Origin: a virus
Strand: one strand, 5' to 3'
Virus record (IMG/VR): IMGVR_UViG_3300018015_000154
Span: 1 to 22,891 of that record
Length of the DNA: 22,891 nt
Shown here: one piece after another, positions 6,357-13,437 of the stretch
Numbering within the stretch: the stretch's first letter is position 1
Layout: each line of letters opens with the position of its first letter
Made by a program: the position numbers and the translations under genes
Notes under the pieces: generated by a model
Seen by the model: the letters and a program-made list of their open reading frames with translations, nothing else
What the model was told of the DNA's origin: nothing
The model's database searches: none

Positions 6357-6426
6357 TACGCCGGGACGTTAGAAAACAGAAATTATTGCAGTGCTCGCAC
6401 GTCCAGTTATGCGGCGATCGGCGTGC

Positions 6427-6867
6427 CTAAAACCGCTTTAGCCAGGGGATATGTTTTACTCTCCGGTACCTGCAAGGAAGTGTTAGGACCTTGCCTCCCC
6501 GTGCCCAGGCAGTAAAGGTCCACCGGGGCGGTCGGCCGGGACGATCCTGGTCCGCGTCGGTAGGGAGCCGGTCGACCTGCTCTGTCCCGATGTGGACAAC
6601 ATACGGCGAGTCGCTCCTGTCCTCGAACAGGATCTCTATCGCATCCGCCCGGCCTTTTTCCGGCCACGGGCCGCGCGAGACTATCACCTCCCGGGCAGTC
6701 CTCCATTCCTCGATCTCACCGACGAGCGCCGGAGGGACGAGCAGACGGAACGTCCCGGCATTAATGGAGAGGTAATAGGCGCCCCTCGCCGCGTTCTCTG
6801 TCTCCCAGTAGTCGGTAGAAACGATGTCGGCGGCGTCATTGACAATGGAGATAAAGGCGGGTGTCAT
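6427..6867 (-). CDS. Hypothetical phage protein closing the SNF2-Ibr operon
   Basis: The 146-residue product starts MTPAFISIVNDAADIVSTDY. The ATG overlaps the TGA of the 6864-7040 gene (ATGA), so translation is coupled. The protein is mixed alpha/beta with a basic C-terminus (CRYRRVKHIPWLKRF) and no signal or membrane span. I recognise no family. After its amber stop (6427-6429) the frame remains open for 25 codons and encodes a WTCEHCNNFC knuckle; see findings. It is the last gene of the tightly packed operon starting at 12129. Confidence 0.7.
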   Translation of the reverse strand: MTPAFISIVNDAADIVSTDYWETENAARGAYYLSINAGTFRLLVPPALVGEIEEWRTAREVIVSRGPWPEKGRADAIEILFEDRSDSPYVVHIGTEQVDRLPTDADQDRPGRPPRWTFTAWARGGKVLTLPCRYRRVKHIPWLKRF

Positions 6868-7040
6868 TTGTCTTCCCCCTTGCCCTTCCGCGGCTTGGCA
6901 TGCAGGTCATGCATCCGGAAGGCCATTTTCCGCGCCTCATCGGATGAAAGGGTGCGTTTTGACCGGCGCCCCTGGATCCGGGCGGCCTCGGATATGATCA
7001 AGTGCTCGGCGATGTCTTTACTGCAATGGGGACATTTCAT
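6864..7040 (-). CDS. Zinc-ribbon miniprotein
   Basis: The 58-residue product starts MKCPHCSKDIAEHLIISEAA. CPHC at 3-6 and a basic C-terminus (HDLHAKPRKGKGEDK) point to a small zinc- and nucleic-acid-binding protein; only one CxxC is visible, so His residues or dimer formation may complete the site. GGGAG 8 nt before the ATG at 7038-7040 decides this start over the longer frame from 7097. It begins 4 nt after the stop of the IbrB-like gene and its own stop overlaps the next start (ATGA). Function unknown; an accessory role to the Ibr pair is inference. Confidence 0.65.
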   Translation of the reverse strand: MKCPHCSKDIAEHLIISEAARIQGRRSKRTLSSDEARKMAFRMHDLHAKPRKGKGEDK

Positions 7041-7044
7041 CGGT

Positions 7045-7689
7045 TCACTCCCATGCCCGGGAATATTCGTGATCTTTGAACAATTCCGGAAGGCCACTCG
7101 ATTGTTTGAATCTTAGCACTTCGTCGGCGTCCATGCCAAGCTCTTTTGCTATCTCGCCGTCGGTCCACCCTTGCCGAATGAGCATTGCGACGATATCGAC
7201 CATGGGGATGACGCCGTGCACGCCGCGCGCCCGGTTGTGGCGGATAGTGGCCGCCATGCGGTCCTTGATGTCATGCCGCCGGTCGTTGATTGTGGACACG
7301 GGGATGTAGTCGTAAAGGCGTTCCCGGAGCTTGCGGCATTCCTTGCAGACGCGGGTGCGGTGGAAGCCGTCGATCACCGTGTAACCGGCGGCGGCCGCCT
7401 CGGCGTAGGCTACAATAGGTTGCGTTATTCCATCCGCGACCATTGAATGCTCCAGCAGGCGCATCTCCGGGGGCGCGACGCGGTTGGGGTTGTAGTCGTT
7501 GCCCCTGACGCTGTCCGCCTCGACCCAGAGCACGCAATCCACGGGCTCATCGGCAAAAGGGCTGGCATCGTGCAGCCTCTGCCTGATCGCGTTCAGGGCC
7601 TCCACGCGGTCTTCCAGCGGCATCAGGTCCAACAGGCTGCATATCTTCTCCAGGTGCTCTGAGATGGCCGATTCGAAAAGATTGTTCAT
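7045..7689 (-). CDS. ibrB: IbrB-like ParB-fold protein
   Basis: The 214-residue product starts MNNLFESAISEHLEKICSLL. A ParB/Srx-fold domain covers about residues 55-120: NDYNPNRV, then DGITQPIVAY and VIDGFHRTRV, where GFHR (108-111) is the ParB box II position. It is followed by TIRHNRARGVHGVIPM and a helix-turn-helix-like segment (about 176-196, DGEIAKELGMDADEVLR). This order, and its place just after an IbrA-like gene, matches IbrB. In E. coli, IbrA and IbrB are prophage or island proteins needed for expression of eib immunoglobulin-binding genes; the biochemistry is unsettled. The ATG overlaps the ibrA TGA (ATGA at 7686-7689), so the two are co-translated. Confidence 0.8.
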   Translation of the reverse strand: MNNLFESAISEHLEKICSLLDLMPLEDRVEALNAIRQRLHDASPFADEPVDCVLWVEADSVRGNDYNPNRVAPPEMRLLEHSMVADGITQPIVAYAEAAAAGYTVIDGFHRTRVCKECRKLRERLYDYIPVSTINDRRHDIKDRMAATIRHNRARGVHGVIPMVDIVAMLIRQGWTDGEIAKELGMDADEVLRFKQSSGLPELFKDHEYSRAWE

Positions 7690-8894
7690 AGGTCCGCGTA
7701 CCTCTCTTTTATCTCCATTAGGCGGTTCGTATCGCCCCGGTGAAAACCGAAACTGAGACCTTTTCCCATATCCATCTTCAGGATCGAGACTGCTACCCGG
7801 CGCCATGAGGGCTGCAACTTCTTTCCCTCCAGCTCGCGGTCGCCATCGTCGGGGACCGCGCTCAAGGGGTAACCGTGCTCCGCCCACCAGCCAAAGAAAA
7901 CATCGATGCGGCGCTGGAACACGGCCGCCAGGTCGGGAGGCATGGTGCGCAACAGGAATTCTGCATATTGCTGCCAGGTCGCGAATGTCGGCGGCAGGCC
8001 GAGGCCCCCCTTATAACCTAGGAATTTCTGCCGCGCGTAAAGAGCGCCCCAGTTTGCGCCCTCGACGCGCTGGACTATGCGGAACCACGTATCGGGCTCG
8101 ATTTTATGGAACATATCGAGGCCTTTGCGCTGGTCGTCGCCGTAGGGCTGGCAAATGCGCATCTCGGCCGGGGGCGTGCCGGCGAGGTACATATAATCGT
8201 AAAGCTTGTTGTACGGCAGCCCGCGCTTGCCGATATAGGCCCAGATGTCCTCAAAACGCCAATCGTAGATCGGATAGAAAGTGACCGCGCGGCTTTTTGT
8301 CTTGTGCATGGAAGACCAGTAGATGTCCTTATAAGCGCACTTCTTCTTGGCGGCGGATTTGCGGACCGCCTTGAACCTGTTAAGGCTTTCATCCGCCCTG
8401 ATGGCCACCACCGTGGCGCCGCCCTCGTCGCCTGCGAACCACTCGTTGAATTCCGGCACGAACTCTTCAAATTCCATTCGGTATTTGTAAAAGGGGAAAT
8501 AGCCCTGGTCGCTGATGACCGATGGGTGGTCGGGCATGTCGCGCACCCAATCCGCCTCGCGGCCGGGCTCCCAGGCGCACCAATAGGGGAAGTACGCGGA
8601 TACGGCGTTGCGCAGGTTGAGAGGCAGGCACATCCAGTAAGAAACGAGATCCGGCAGGGCGAACATTTCCCTGATGTGGTCGATCGTGCTTTTGTACTGT
8701 CCCTCCAGGTCGAGGAACATCGCATAGACGGGTGCAATGTTGCGGCGGCGGGCGACCTCGAGGGCGAGGTGGAGCAGCACGGTCGAATCCTTGCCGCCGG
8801 AGAAGGCGACGCAAACGCGGGGGAACTCATCGAACACGAGATTCAGCCGCTCGATTGCCGCGTCGTAGACGTTTTTGGTGAGGTACCGTTTCAT
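7686..8894 (-). CDS. ibrA: IbrA-like PAPS-reductase-family protein
   Basis: The 402-residue product starts MKRYLTKNVYDAAIERLNLV. A PP-loop SGGKDS (32-37) in AFSGGKDSTVLLHLALEV marks the adenine nucleotide alpha-hydrolase/PAPS reductase fold. It continues with a long family-specific region containing FPYWCAWEPG, YKDIYWSS, FYPIYDWRFEDIWAYI and PPAEMRICQPYGDDQRKG, typical of IbrA/DUF3440-type proteins. The family uses the PP-loop to activate substrates with ATP; DndC and SspD, which act in DNA phosphorothioation, share the fold. The true substrate of IbrA is unknown. It overlaps the SNF2 helicase gene (ATGA, 8891-8894) and ibrB (7686-7689). Length and motifs look intact. Confidence 0.85.
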   Translation of the reverse strand: MKRYLTKNVYDAAIERLNLVFDEFPRVCVAFSGGKDSTVLLHLALEVARRRNIAPVYAMFLDLEGQYKSTIDHIREMFALPDLVSYWMCLPLNLRNAVSAYFPYWCAWEPGREADWVRDMPDHPSVISDQGYFPFYKYRMEFEEFVPEFNEWFAGDEGGATVVAIRADESLNRFKAVRKSAAKKKCAYKDIYWSSMHKTKSRAVTFYPIYDWRFEDIWAYIGKRGLPYNKLYDYMYLAGTPPAEMRICQPYGDDQRKGLDMFHKIEPDTWFRIVQRVEGANWGALYARQKFLGYKGGLGLPPTFATWQQYAEFLLRTMPPDLAAVFQRRIDVFFGWWAEHGYPLSAVPDDGDRELEGKKLQPSWRRVAVSILKMDMGKGLSFGFHRGDTNRLMEIKERYADL

Positions 8895-10306
8895 AGGCTT
8901 TTTATGAGGTCCTTTAGCTTGCCCTTGCCCTTCACCCGGTCGATCTCCGCCTTGAATTGTTGCACGATATTGCCCTTGGATGCAAGGGCGTCGTCGATGC
9001 GCGTGTCAATCGAGTCCGAGCAGATGATATCGATGTAGGTGACCGGCGCGGCCTGGCCGATGCGGTGACAGCGGTCCTCGGCCTGGAGGCGCTCCGAGTA
9101 TTTGAAGCCGTTATTGTAGAAGATCACCTGGTGCGCCTCGTTCAGCGTGAGGCCATGGCCGCCGCAGCTCTGCGTGGCGAGGAAGAAGCGGGCGGAGGCG
9201 CGGAAAAGGGCAACTTGGGCGGGACGCTTCGCCTCCGGGATGTCGCCGTAGAAAAGCGCGGCGCAGCCTTGGCCGAAGCGGGCGGTAAGCTCGCGGGCGA
9301 TCTCCTCTATGTCGTGCCGGTACTTCGCCCAGATAATGATCTTCTCGCCCTCCGGGACGCGGCCTATCAGATCCATGAGCATATCGATGCGGCAATGGCT
9401 AAATTCCTCAGTCGTCACGGCGCGGGTCTTCGGGTCGATATGGTTGAGGAAGCCGCAGACGATCTGCTGCAGGGCGGTGAACAGGCGGAAGATCGTATAC
9501 GAATTCCAGTCGTCCTCGGAGATGGAAGCAAGGATCTCGTCCTTCGCCCGCTCGTACGCGTCGCGCTGCTCCCAGGTCATCGAGAAATAGCGCGAGGAAT
9601 AGAGCTTGTCCGGCAGGTCCAGGCATTCTTTCTTGGTGACCTGGTAGACATAGGGCTTGATCTTTGCGGCGAGATAGGCCGTGTTGTGACTGCGGACGAT
9701 CAGGCCGGGGAATTTCTCGGAATATTCCAGGTGGTTCGCCGCGAAAGAATAAAAGGAGCTGTAGCCGAGTATCTTTGGAGAGAGGAAGCGCATCTGCGCG
9801 AACAGATCGACCACGCCCTGGGAGAGGGGCGTACCAGTCAGGATGAGCCGGTAGCGGGCGCGCTCGGCGATGCGCGTTATCCAGTCCGTACGGGCCGACC
9901 GGTGGCCCTTGATGTAGCTCGATTCGTCGACTATGACCATGGAAGCCTCGTCAACGATCGCGTTCACCGTCAGGATCACGCGGCGCGAGGCGCTCATAGA
10001 TTCTATCCCGACGATGTACCAGAATACGCGCGGGACGGTGCGCTCGTTTGTCTTGTCGGTAAAGACGTGGATTTTATCGGGGGGCGCGTCCGTGTGCTTC
10101 AGGATCTCGTGGCGGATGGTCTCCTTGAGGGATACCGGGCAAAACCAGATGACGCACGAGATGCGGCCCTGGCGGCGGGAGATCAACTCTATGGCCGTGA
10201 GGCTCTTGCCGGTGCCCATCTCCATGAAGGCAGCGCCTATGCGGGCGGGCAAGAGGCGGGAGACCGCGGCGGCCTGGTGGGGCAGGAGGGGCGTGAGAAC
10301 GGTCAC
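8891..10306 (-). CDS. SNF2-family helicase/ATPase
   Basis: The 471-residue product starts with GTG at 10306 (MTVLTPLLPHQAAAVSRLL) after GGAGGAG, overlapping the previous stop (GTGA). Superfamily 2 motifs are in order: LLPHQ (7-11), Walker A EMGTGKS (29-35), motif II VDES (125-128), motif III LTGTP (155-159), motif V GGHGLTLNEAHQV and motif VI QAEDRCHRIGQ (408-418). The RxHRIGQ end identifies the SNF2 family, double-stranded DNA translocases that remodel protein-DNA complexes. It is compact, as in phages, without extra domains; the preceding gene may supply the missing N-terminal part. Likely roles are replication, recombination or DNA modification together with the IbrA/IbrB-like proteins. 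Confidence 0.9.
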   Translation of the reverse strand: MTVLTPLLPHQAAAVSRLLPARIGAAFMEMGTGKSLTAIELISRRQGRISCVIWFCPVSLKETIRHEILKHTDAPPDKIHVFTDKTNERTVPRVFWYIVGIESMSASRRVILTVNAIVDEASMVIVDESSYIKGHRSARTDWITRIAERARYRLILTGTPLSQGVVDLFAQMRFLSPKILGYSSFYSFAANHLEYSEKFPGLIVRSHNTAYLAAKIKPYVYQVTKKECLDLPDKLYSSRYFSMTWEQRDAYERAKDEILASISEDDWNSYTIFRLFTALQQIVCGFLNHIDPKTRAVTTEEFSHCRIDMLMDLIGRVPEGEKIIIWAKYRHDIEEIARELTARFGQGCAALFYGDIPEAKRPAQVALFRASARFFLATQSCGGHGLTLNEAHQVIFYNNGFKYSERLQAEDRCHRIGQAAPVTYIDIICSDSIDTRIDDALASKGNIVQQFKAEIDRVKGKGKLKDLIKSL

Positions 10307-11448
10307 GGCTCCTCCTCCATAAATTCATCGGCTATACCGACGTCGGCGGGCACGGCGAGCTCGGACGGGACCTCCCCGGGCGCGGGTAGGCGGCGGGCGG
10401 AAGGGACGGAGGGAGAGGCCGTGAGCGCCTTCTCGCGGACCTGGCGGGCCGCAGCGATAACTCTTTGAGCACCGGCGCTTATCCCGAATTTGTACATCTC
10501 CGCGAAATCAAGGACTTCCGCGAACTGCTCGGGCGGGACGATGATGGAGGGTTTTGCATAGCGGGCGCCGTGGATGCGCTTGGCGGCCTTGTAGAAGTCC
10601 TCCTCCCTGGGCCACTTGATTATAAACCAGCCGACATGCGAGCCGGATGTAAGCGCCATCACCCAGCGCTTCGCCTCGGGCTCGTAGGTGCCGTAGACGG
10701 CACGGACACGAAGGCTGTCATCGAAGATGCGGATGGAAAAACCTCCCGCCAGGAGGCGGTTGCCGGCCTCGGCCGCACGGTCCTCGGGAGTACCGTTGAT
10801 GAGCTCGATCTGACGGCGCCAGCGCGTCTCTGCCCATGTGTAGCCGAGCTGAAAACGCACGATCTGGCGAAAATCTTCGCGCTTCTCAGAAAAAAGGATC
10901 TCCACGACGGGGCCGGAGATGCGGATCTCCGCGACGGTCTCGGTGACAGGTTTCGGCGGCCGGACCGTGGCCTCTGCCAGGGCCTCGGCCTTTGCTTCCT
11001 CTGCGGCCTTCTTATCCTCGGGCGGAAGGGGCTTTTCCGTGACGGCATATTCTTCCCGGAGGAGCTGTTCGACGTGGCGGTCACGGTTGTCAATCCACCA
11101 GCGGGCGGATGTGCGGTTTTTCAGGCCGCCAATAGCGGCTTGCAGCCGCTCATCCAGGGGATGATGTCCGGTGTATCGCTCGATGTAATCATCGATGGTG
11201 ATGATTTTCTGCTTCCGGATGGTCTCCGCCCAGGCGATCATTTTTTCCGAACCGGTGAGCGCGGGAAGGCCGGAAGCGGCGTTTGCCGCGCTTGCTGCAG
11301 CGTTCTCCTCGGCCTGGGCTTTCTCGCGGCATTCGTCGCAGGTCCAATCGAAATTGTCGAGCTTCCATTCACGGTCGCGGGAAGGGCCGATGAGATCTAC
11401 CCGGTAATCTGTTTCACATCGGGGGCAGGTGACGGTGTATTTAGCCAT
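10303..11448 (-). CDS. Zinc-ribbon protein, possible SNF2 accessory
   Basis: The 381-residue product starts MAKYTVTCPRCETDYRVDL. Two CxxC pairs (CPRC at 8-11, CDEC at 37-40) form a zinc ribbon, followed by an Ala/Glu-rich helical stretch. A middle domain around EILFSEKREDFRQIVRFQLG and AVYGTYEPEAKRWVMAL resembles the beta-rich substrate-contact region found N-terminal to some phage and SMARCAL1-type SNF2 motors. The last 40 residues are Pro/Ala-rich. AGGGG lies before the ATG and the stop overlaps the helicase start, so it may act as a separately encoded targeting subunit. That role is inference; the zinc motif is seen directly. Confidence 0.7.
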   Translation of the reverse strand: MAKYTVTCPRCETDYRVDLIGPSRDREWKLDNFDWTCDECREKAQAEENAAASAANAASGLPALTGSEKMIAWAETIRKQKIITIDDYIERYTGHHPLDERLQAAIGGLKNRTSARWWIDNRDRHVEQLLREEYAVTEKPLPPEDKKAAEEAKAEALAEATVRPPKPVTETVAEIRISGPVVEILFSEKREDFRQIVRFQLGYTWAETRWRRQIELINGTPEDRAAEAGNRLLAGGFSIRIFDDSLRVRAVYGTYEPEAKRWVMALTSGSHVGWFIIKWPREEDFYKAAKRIHGARYAKPSIIVPPEQFAEVLDFAEMYKFGISAGAQRVIAAARQVREKALTASPSVPSARRLPAPGEVPSELAVPADVGIADEFMEEEP

Positions 11449-11457
11449 GGCGCACCC

Positions 11458-12129
11458 CTACGCGAGGTATATCCTGCCGCCCTTGATAGCCGCGGCCTGA
11501 TCGAGCCATGAATTATCCATGTAAAAGCGCTGCCAGGTACCTCCAAGGTGTGCATCCGAGAGGGGGACAAGCCGCTCTACCCTCTCATGCTGTTTCCTCA
11601 GTTTGGACAGGGCATATCCTGCCCGTCCGGTGAGGCCGCGCCACCATGCGGGCTTCTTGTATTCCGAAAGACACCATGCGAAATCCAACGTCCTGGAATA
11701 GTCGTTCCATGCGTCCCCGACGTCTCTGAGAACATCCCGCATGCCCCTTTCTCGCCGGCAGCGGCTATCGGCTATCATCTTGTCATCGCTCAATACCTGG
11801 AGGTCGCCGGCGAAGTAATGCGTGTTGACGCCTTTTATCATCTCCACCATTTCCAGGGCCTCTTTGTGTCGGTAACCGACTATGGGGGCGTGAGGATCGG
11901 TCTCTAAGTCGCGGACAATTGATTCCGTGTCGATGTGCAGGTACCCGTCCACAACGGACTGGTACGGGCGCTGCCGGTCGGTATCGATGCCGATGTCGAT
12001 TACCTCGGGATGGCCTATTGTCACCCGTACCGTCGCTCTTCGACCGCTGTTGTAGACGCAGGGGATGCAGACCCTGTGCAGATATCCGTCATTGCTCTCG
12101 TGTTTTGGAAGTCTGTCGAGTGAACCCAT
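11458..12129 (-). CDS. Hypothetical first gene of the SNF2-Ibr operon
   Basis: The 223-residue product starts MGSLDRLPKHESNDGYLHRV. AAGGAG 7 nt before the ATG at 12127-12129 sets the start; a TTG in the same frame at 12153 is less likely. It contains two Cys near the N-terminus (CIPC), the segment VTIGHPEVIDIGIDTDRQRP, and a Trp/Arg-rich C-terminal half (YKKPAWWRGLTGRAGY). No signal, membrane span or known motif was recognised. It is the first gene downstream of the promoter at 12181-12210, 10 nt before the 10303-11448 gene, so it is probably expressed early with the helicase and Ibr proteins. Confidence 0.7.
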   Translation of the reverse strand: MGSLDRLPKHESNDGYLHRVCIPCVYNSGRRATVRVTIGHPEVIDIGIDTDRQRPYQSVVDGYLHIDTESIVRDLETDPHAPIVGYRHKEALEMVEMIKGVNTHYFAGDLQVLSDDKMIADSRCRRERGMRDVLRDVGDAWNDYSRTLDFAWCLSEYKKPAWWRGLTGRAGYALSKLRKQHERVERLVPLSDAHLGGTWQRFYMDNSWLDQAAAIKGGRIYLA

Positions 12130-12180
12130 GATTTTCTCCTTGTCTGAGGCCAAGGCGGCCTGTATTTTGTATCTGTATAT

Positions 12181-12210
12181 AGTGTATGCCTAACAGTTAC
12201 GCATTGTCAA
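12181..12210 (-). promoter_or_regulatory. Promoter of the SNF2-Ibr operon
   Basis: On the minus strand TTGACA (12205-12210) is followed after 18 nt by TACACT (12181-12186). A 9-nt palindrome, TAACAGTTA (12191-12199), lies between the two elements, where a repressor would block RNA polymerase. The surrounding DNA (12154-12235) is much richer in A/T than the genes around it. Confidence 0.65.
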
Positions 12211-12310
12211 GAATTATTTTTTGGTTTTTAGAAAGAAAGTGCGGCTGGAGGAAATTCCGATGATAGGCACCTACGTTGCCGGTAAAACAGTAAGGTATGT
12301 CAAGTATATC

Positions 12311-12375
12311 CTTTCAGATATATTACTTCAGGGTATATTACTTCAGGGTATATTACCACAACGTAAAATAGCGGA
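12311..12375. repeat. 15-nt-unit intergenic repeat, long copy
   Basis: This is the same element as at 6027-6075, with two full TATATTACTTCAGGG-type units after the first TTTCAGATATATTACTTCAG and the same end (ATTACCACAA, TAAAATAGCGGAT). It sits between the tail chaperone stop and the early promoter. A short GCTCCAT-type heptamer run follows at 12388-12412 and overlaps the end of the chaperone extension. Confidence 0.65.
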
Positions 12376-12397
12376 TATCCTGCCCTTGCTCCATGCT

Positions 12398-12811
12398 CTA
12401 CGCTCTATGCTCAGCCGGCCGCCTTCGCGCCGGGTTTTCTTCGCAGTGCTCGCATGTCCAGTCCAAATAACTGCCGTATTGAAAGGCGCAGGCCTTGCGC
12501 TTTGCCGGCGTGCAGCGCTTCGTGCCGCCGTCGGCGAGGATGGAGACGACCTCGGCCTCGAACGTCCGGAGGTTGCGGAGGAATGCAGGGCCGGCAACGA
12601 TGCCCAGGGAGCGGGCGGCGGCGAGCGCGGCGGGCAGATCGAAGCCGAGATAGCTCGTGCGGACCTCGACAAAGCCCTGCCCGGCGACGGCCTGGACTGC
12701 GGTCCTCCACTGGCCGGCGCAGATCTCGATGACGGACCAGACTTCCGCGTTGCCCGGGAGGACTTCGACCGGCTCTCCCTCACCGCAAAAACCTGCGGCG
12801 AGGGCTAGGAG
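12398..12811 (-). CDS. Tail assembly chaperone extension made by -1 frameshift (DUF1799-like, GT product)
   Basis: This frame has no start codon of its own. It is open from the slippery site at 12811 to TAG at 12398-12400 (137 residues) and has good coding quality: LLALAAGFCGEGEPVEVL at the start, then EICAGQWRTAVQAVAGQG and SYLGFDLPAALAAARSLGI. QWR and the later GxDxxAxxxAxxxxGI resemble the DUF1799/T part that follows the G protein in lambda-like tails. Near the end is a WTCEHC knuckle. With the 12805-13206 frame it gives a fusion of about 269 residues. In tailed phages the low-level G-T fusion helps load the tape-measure protein. Its last codons read into a heptamer repeat. Confidence 0.85.
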   Translation of the reverse strand, partial: LLALAAGFCGEGEPVEVLPGNAEVWSVIEICAGQWRTAVQAVAGQGFVEVRTSYLGFDLPAALAAARSLGIVAGPAFLRNLRTFEAEVVSILADGGTKRCTPAKRKACAFQYGSYLDWTCEHCEENPARRRPAEHRA

Positions 12812-12817
12812 TTTTTT
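12777..12817 (-). promoter_or_regulatory. Programmed -1 frameshift signal
   Basis: On the minus strand the in-phase slippery heptamer A AAA AAC (12817-12811) is followed by a 6-nt spacer that contains the zero-frame TAG (12810-12805), and then a stem CCCTCGCCGCA (12804-12794) with TGCGGTGAGGG (12787-12777): 11 base pairs with one G-U and a 6-nt loop. Heptamer type, spacing and stem all match known -1 frameshift signals. Confidence 0.9.
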
Positions 12818-13206
12818 GTTTCTTCCTCCTGGACGATGAAGGCTGCCTGGTTGGCGCGGTCGAAGACCCAGACGAAGTTCGACTGCTCGCCGAAGGGGAC
12901 CTCCATGAAGAGGATCTTCTTCTTGGTCTCGAGATTGACATCGAAGGGCTGGACGGATTTGTCGGGCAGCTCCTCGCCGAAGCCTTCGAAGTCCTGGAGG
13001 ATGGTGTCCAGCACGTCGTCGGAGATCTTCTCTTCGTCGTAGACATCACGGCCATTGATCTTCTTCTTGTGCGCGTTGCGGATCTTCTCGACGAGGGCCT
13101 GCGTGCGGGCCCTGATCCTGAAGCGCACCTTCGCGCCCCATATCTGGCGCTCGTACCACTCGCCGTCCGGCGGCGTCTCCACATTAATGTCGCGGAATAC
13201 AAGCAT
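12805..13206 (-). CDS. Tail assembly chaperone (G-type, zero-frame product)
   Basis: The 133-residue product starts MLVFRDINVETPPDGEWYER. AAAGGAG lies 6 nt before the ATG. It is small, acidic at the C-terminus, and follows the tail tube gene directly, the usual place of the chaperone. The segment PFDVNLETKKKILFMEVPFG is a beta-rich core. It ends EEETKNS just past a slippery site that sends a fraction of ribosomes into the -1 frame. The normal product is predicted to bind the tape measure during tail assembly. No tape-measure gene follows here, which is odd for this module. Confidence 0.8.
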   Translation of the reverse strand: MLVFRDINVETPPDGEWYERQIWGAKVRFRIRARTQALVEKIRNAHKKKINGRDVYDEEKISDDVLDTILQDFEGFGEELPDKSVQPFDVNLETKKKILFMEVPFGEQSNFVWVFDRANQAAFIVQEEETKNS

Positions 13207-13221
13207 ATTCGCTCCTTTTGT

Positions 13222-13437
13222 TGTTCAACGTTCAATGTTCAAGGTTCAATGTTGCCCCCTTTGGGGGCGTTCAAGGTTCTATGTTCAATGTTCAATGTTG
13301 CCCCCTTTGGGGGCGTTCAATGTTCAAAGTTCAAAGTTCAATGTTGAAAACCTCCCAAGCCCTGAACCCTGAACCTTGAACCTTGAACAGCCCTTTGTTG
13401 AACCTTGAACATCCTCTATGCTCCCTGCTCCCCGCTT
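13222..13437. repeat. Composite heptamer repeat with two palindromes
   Basis: Runs of GTTCAAN heptamers (13222-13345) are interrupted twice by the palindrome GCCCCCTTTGGGGGC (13254-13268 and 13300-13314). After a short spacer the runs reverse as TTGAACC heptamers (13362-13411), so the whole can fold into a long hairpin. A GCTCCCT-type run (13412-13437) closes it. It fills the gap between the tail tube stop and the chaperone start; no gene is seen in it. Confidence 0.85.

Noticed and set aside
8957-10468. Long plus-strand frame of 503 codons opposite the SNF2 gene
   Set aside because: It is an antisense shadow of a clearly conserved helicase in GC-rich DNA and shows no recognisable motifs. 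The same holds for plus-strand frames 8106-9038, 10465-11511 and 12221-12808.
12343-12783. Arg/Ser-rich minus-strand frames at 12343-12783 and 12411-12710
   Set aside because: They are other-frame readings of the frameshifted tail chaperone extension; their composition is unlike a real protein.
13222-13437. CRISPR array
   Set aside because: Units are 7 nt and contiguous, without unique spacers of constant length, and no cas genes are present.
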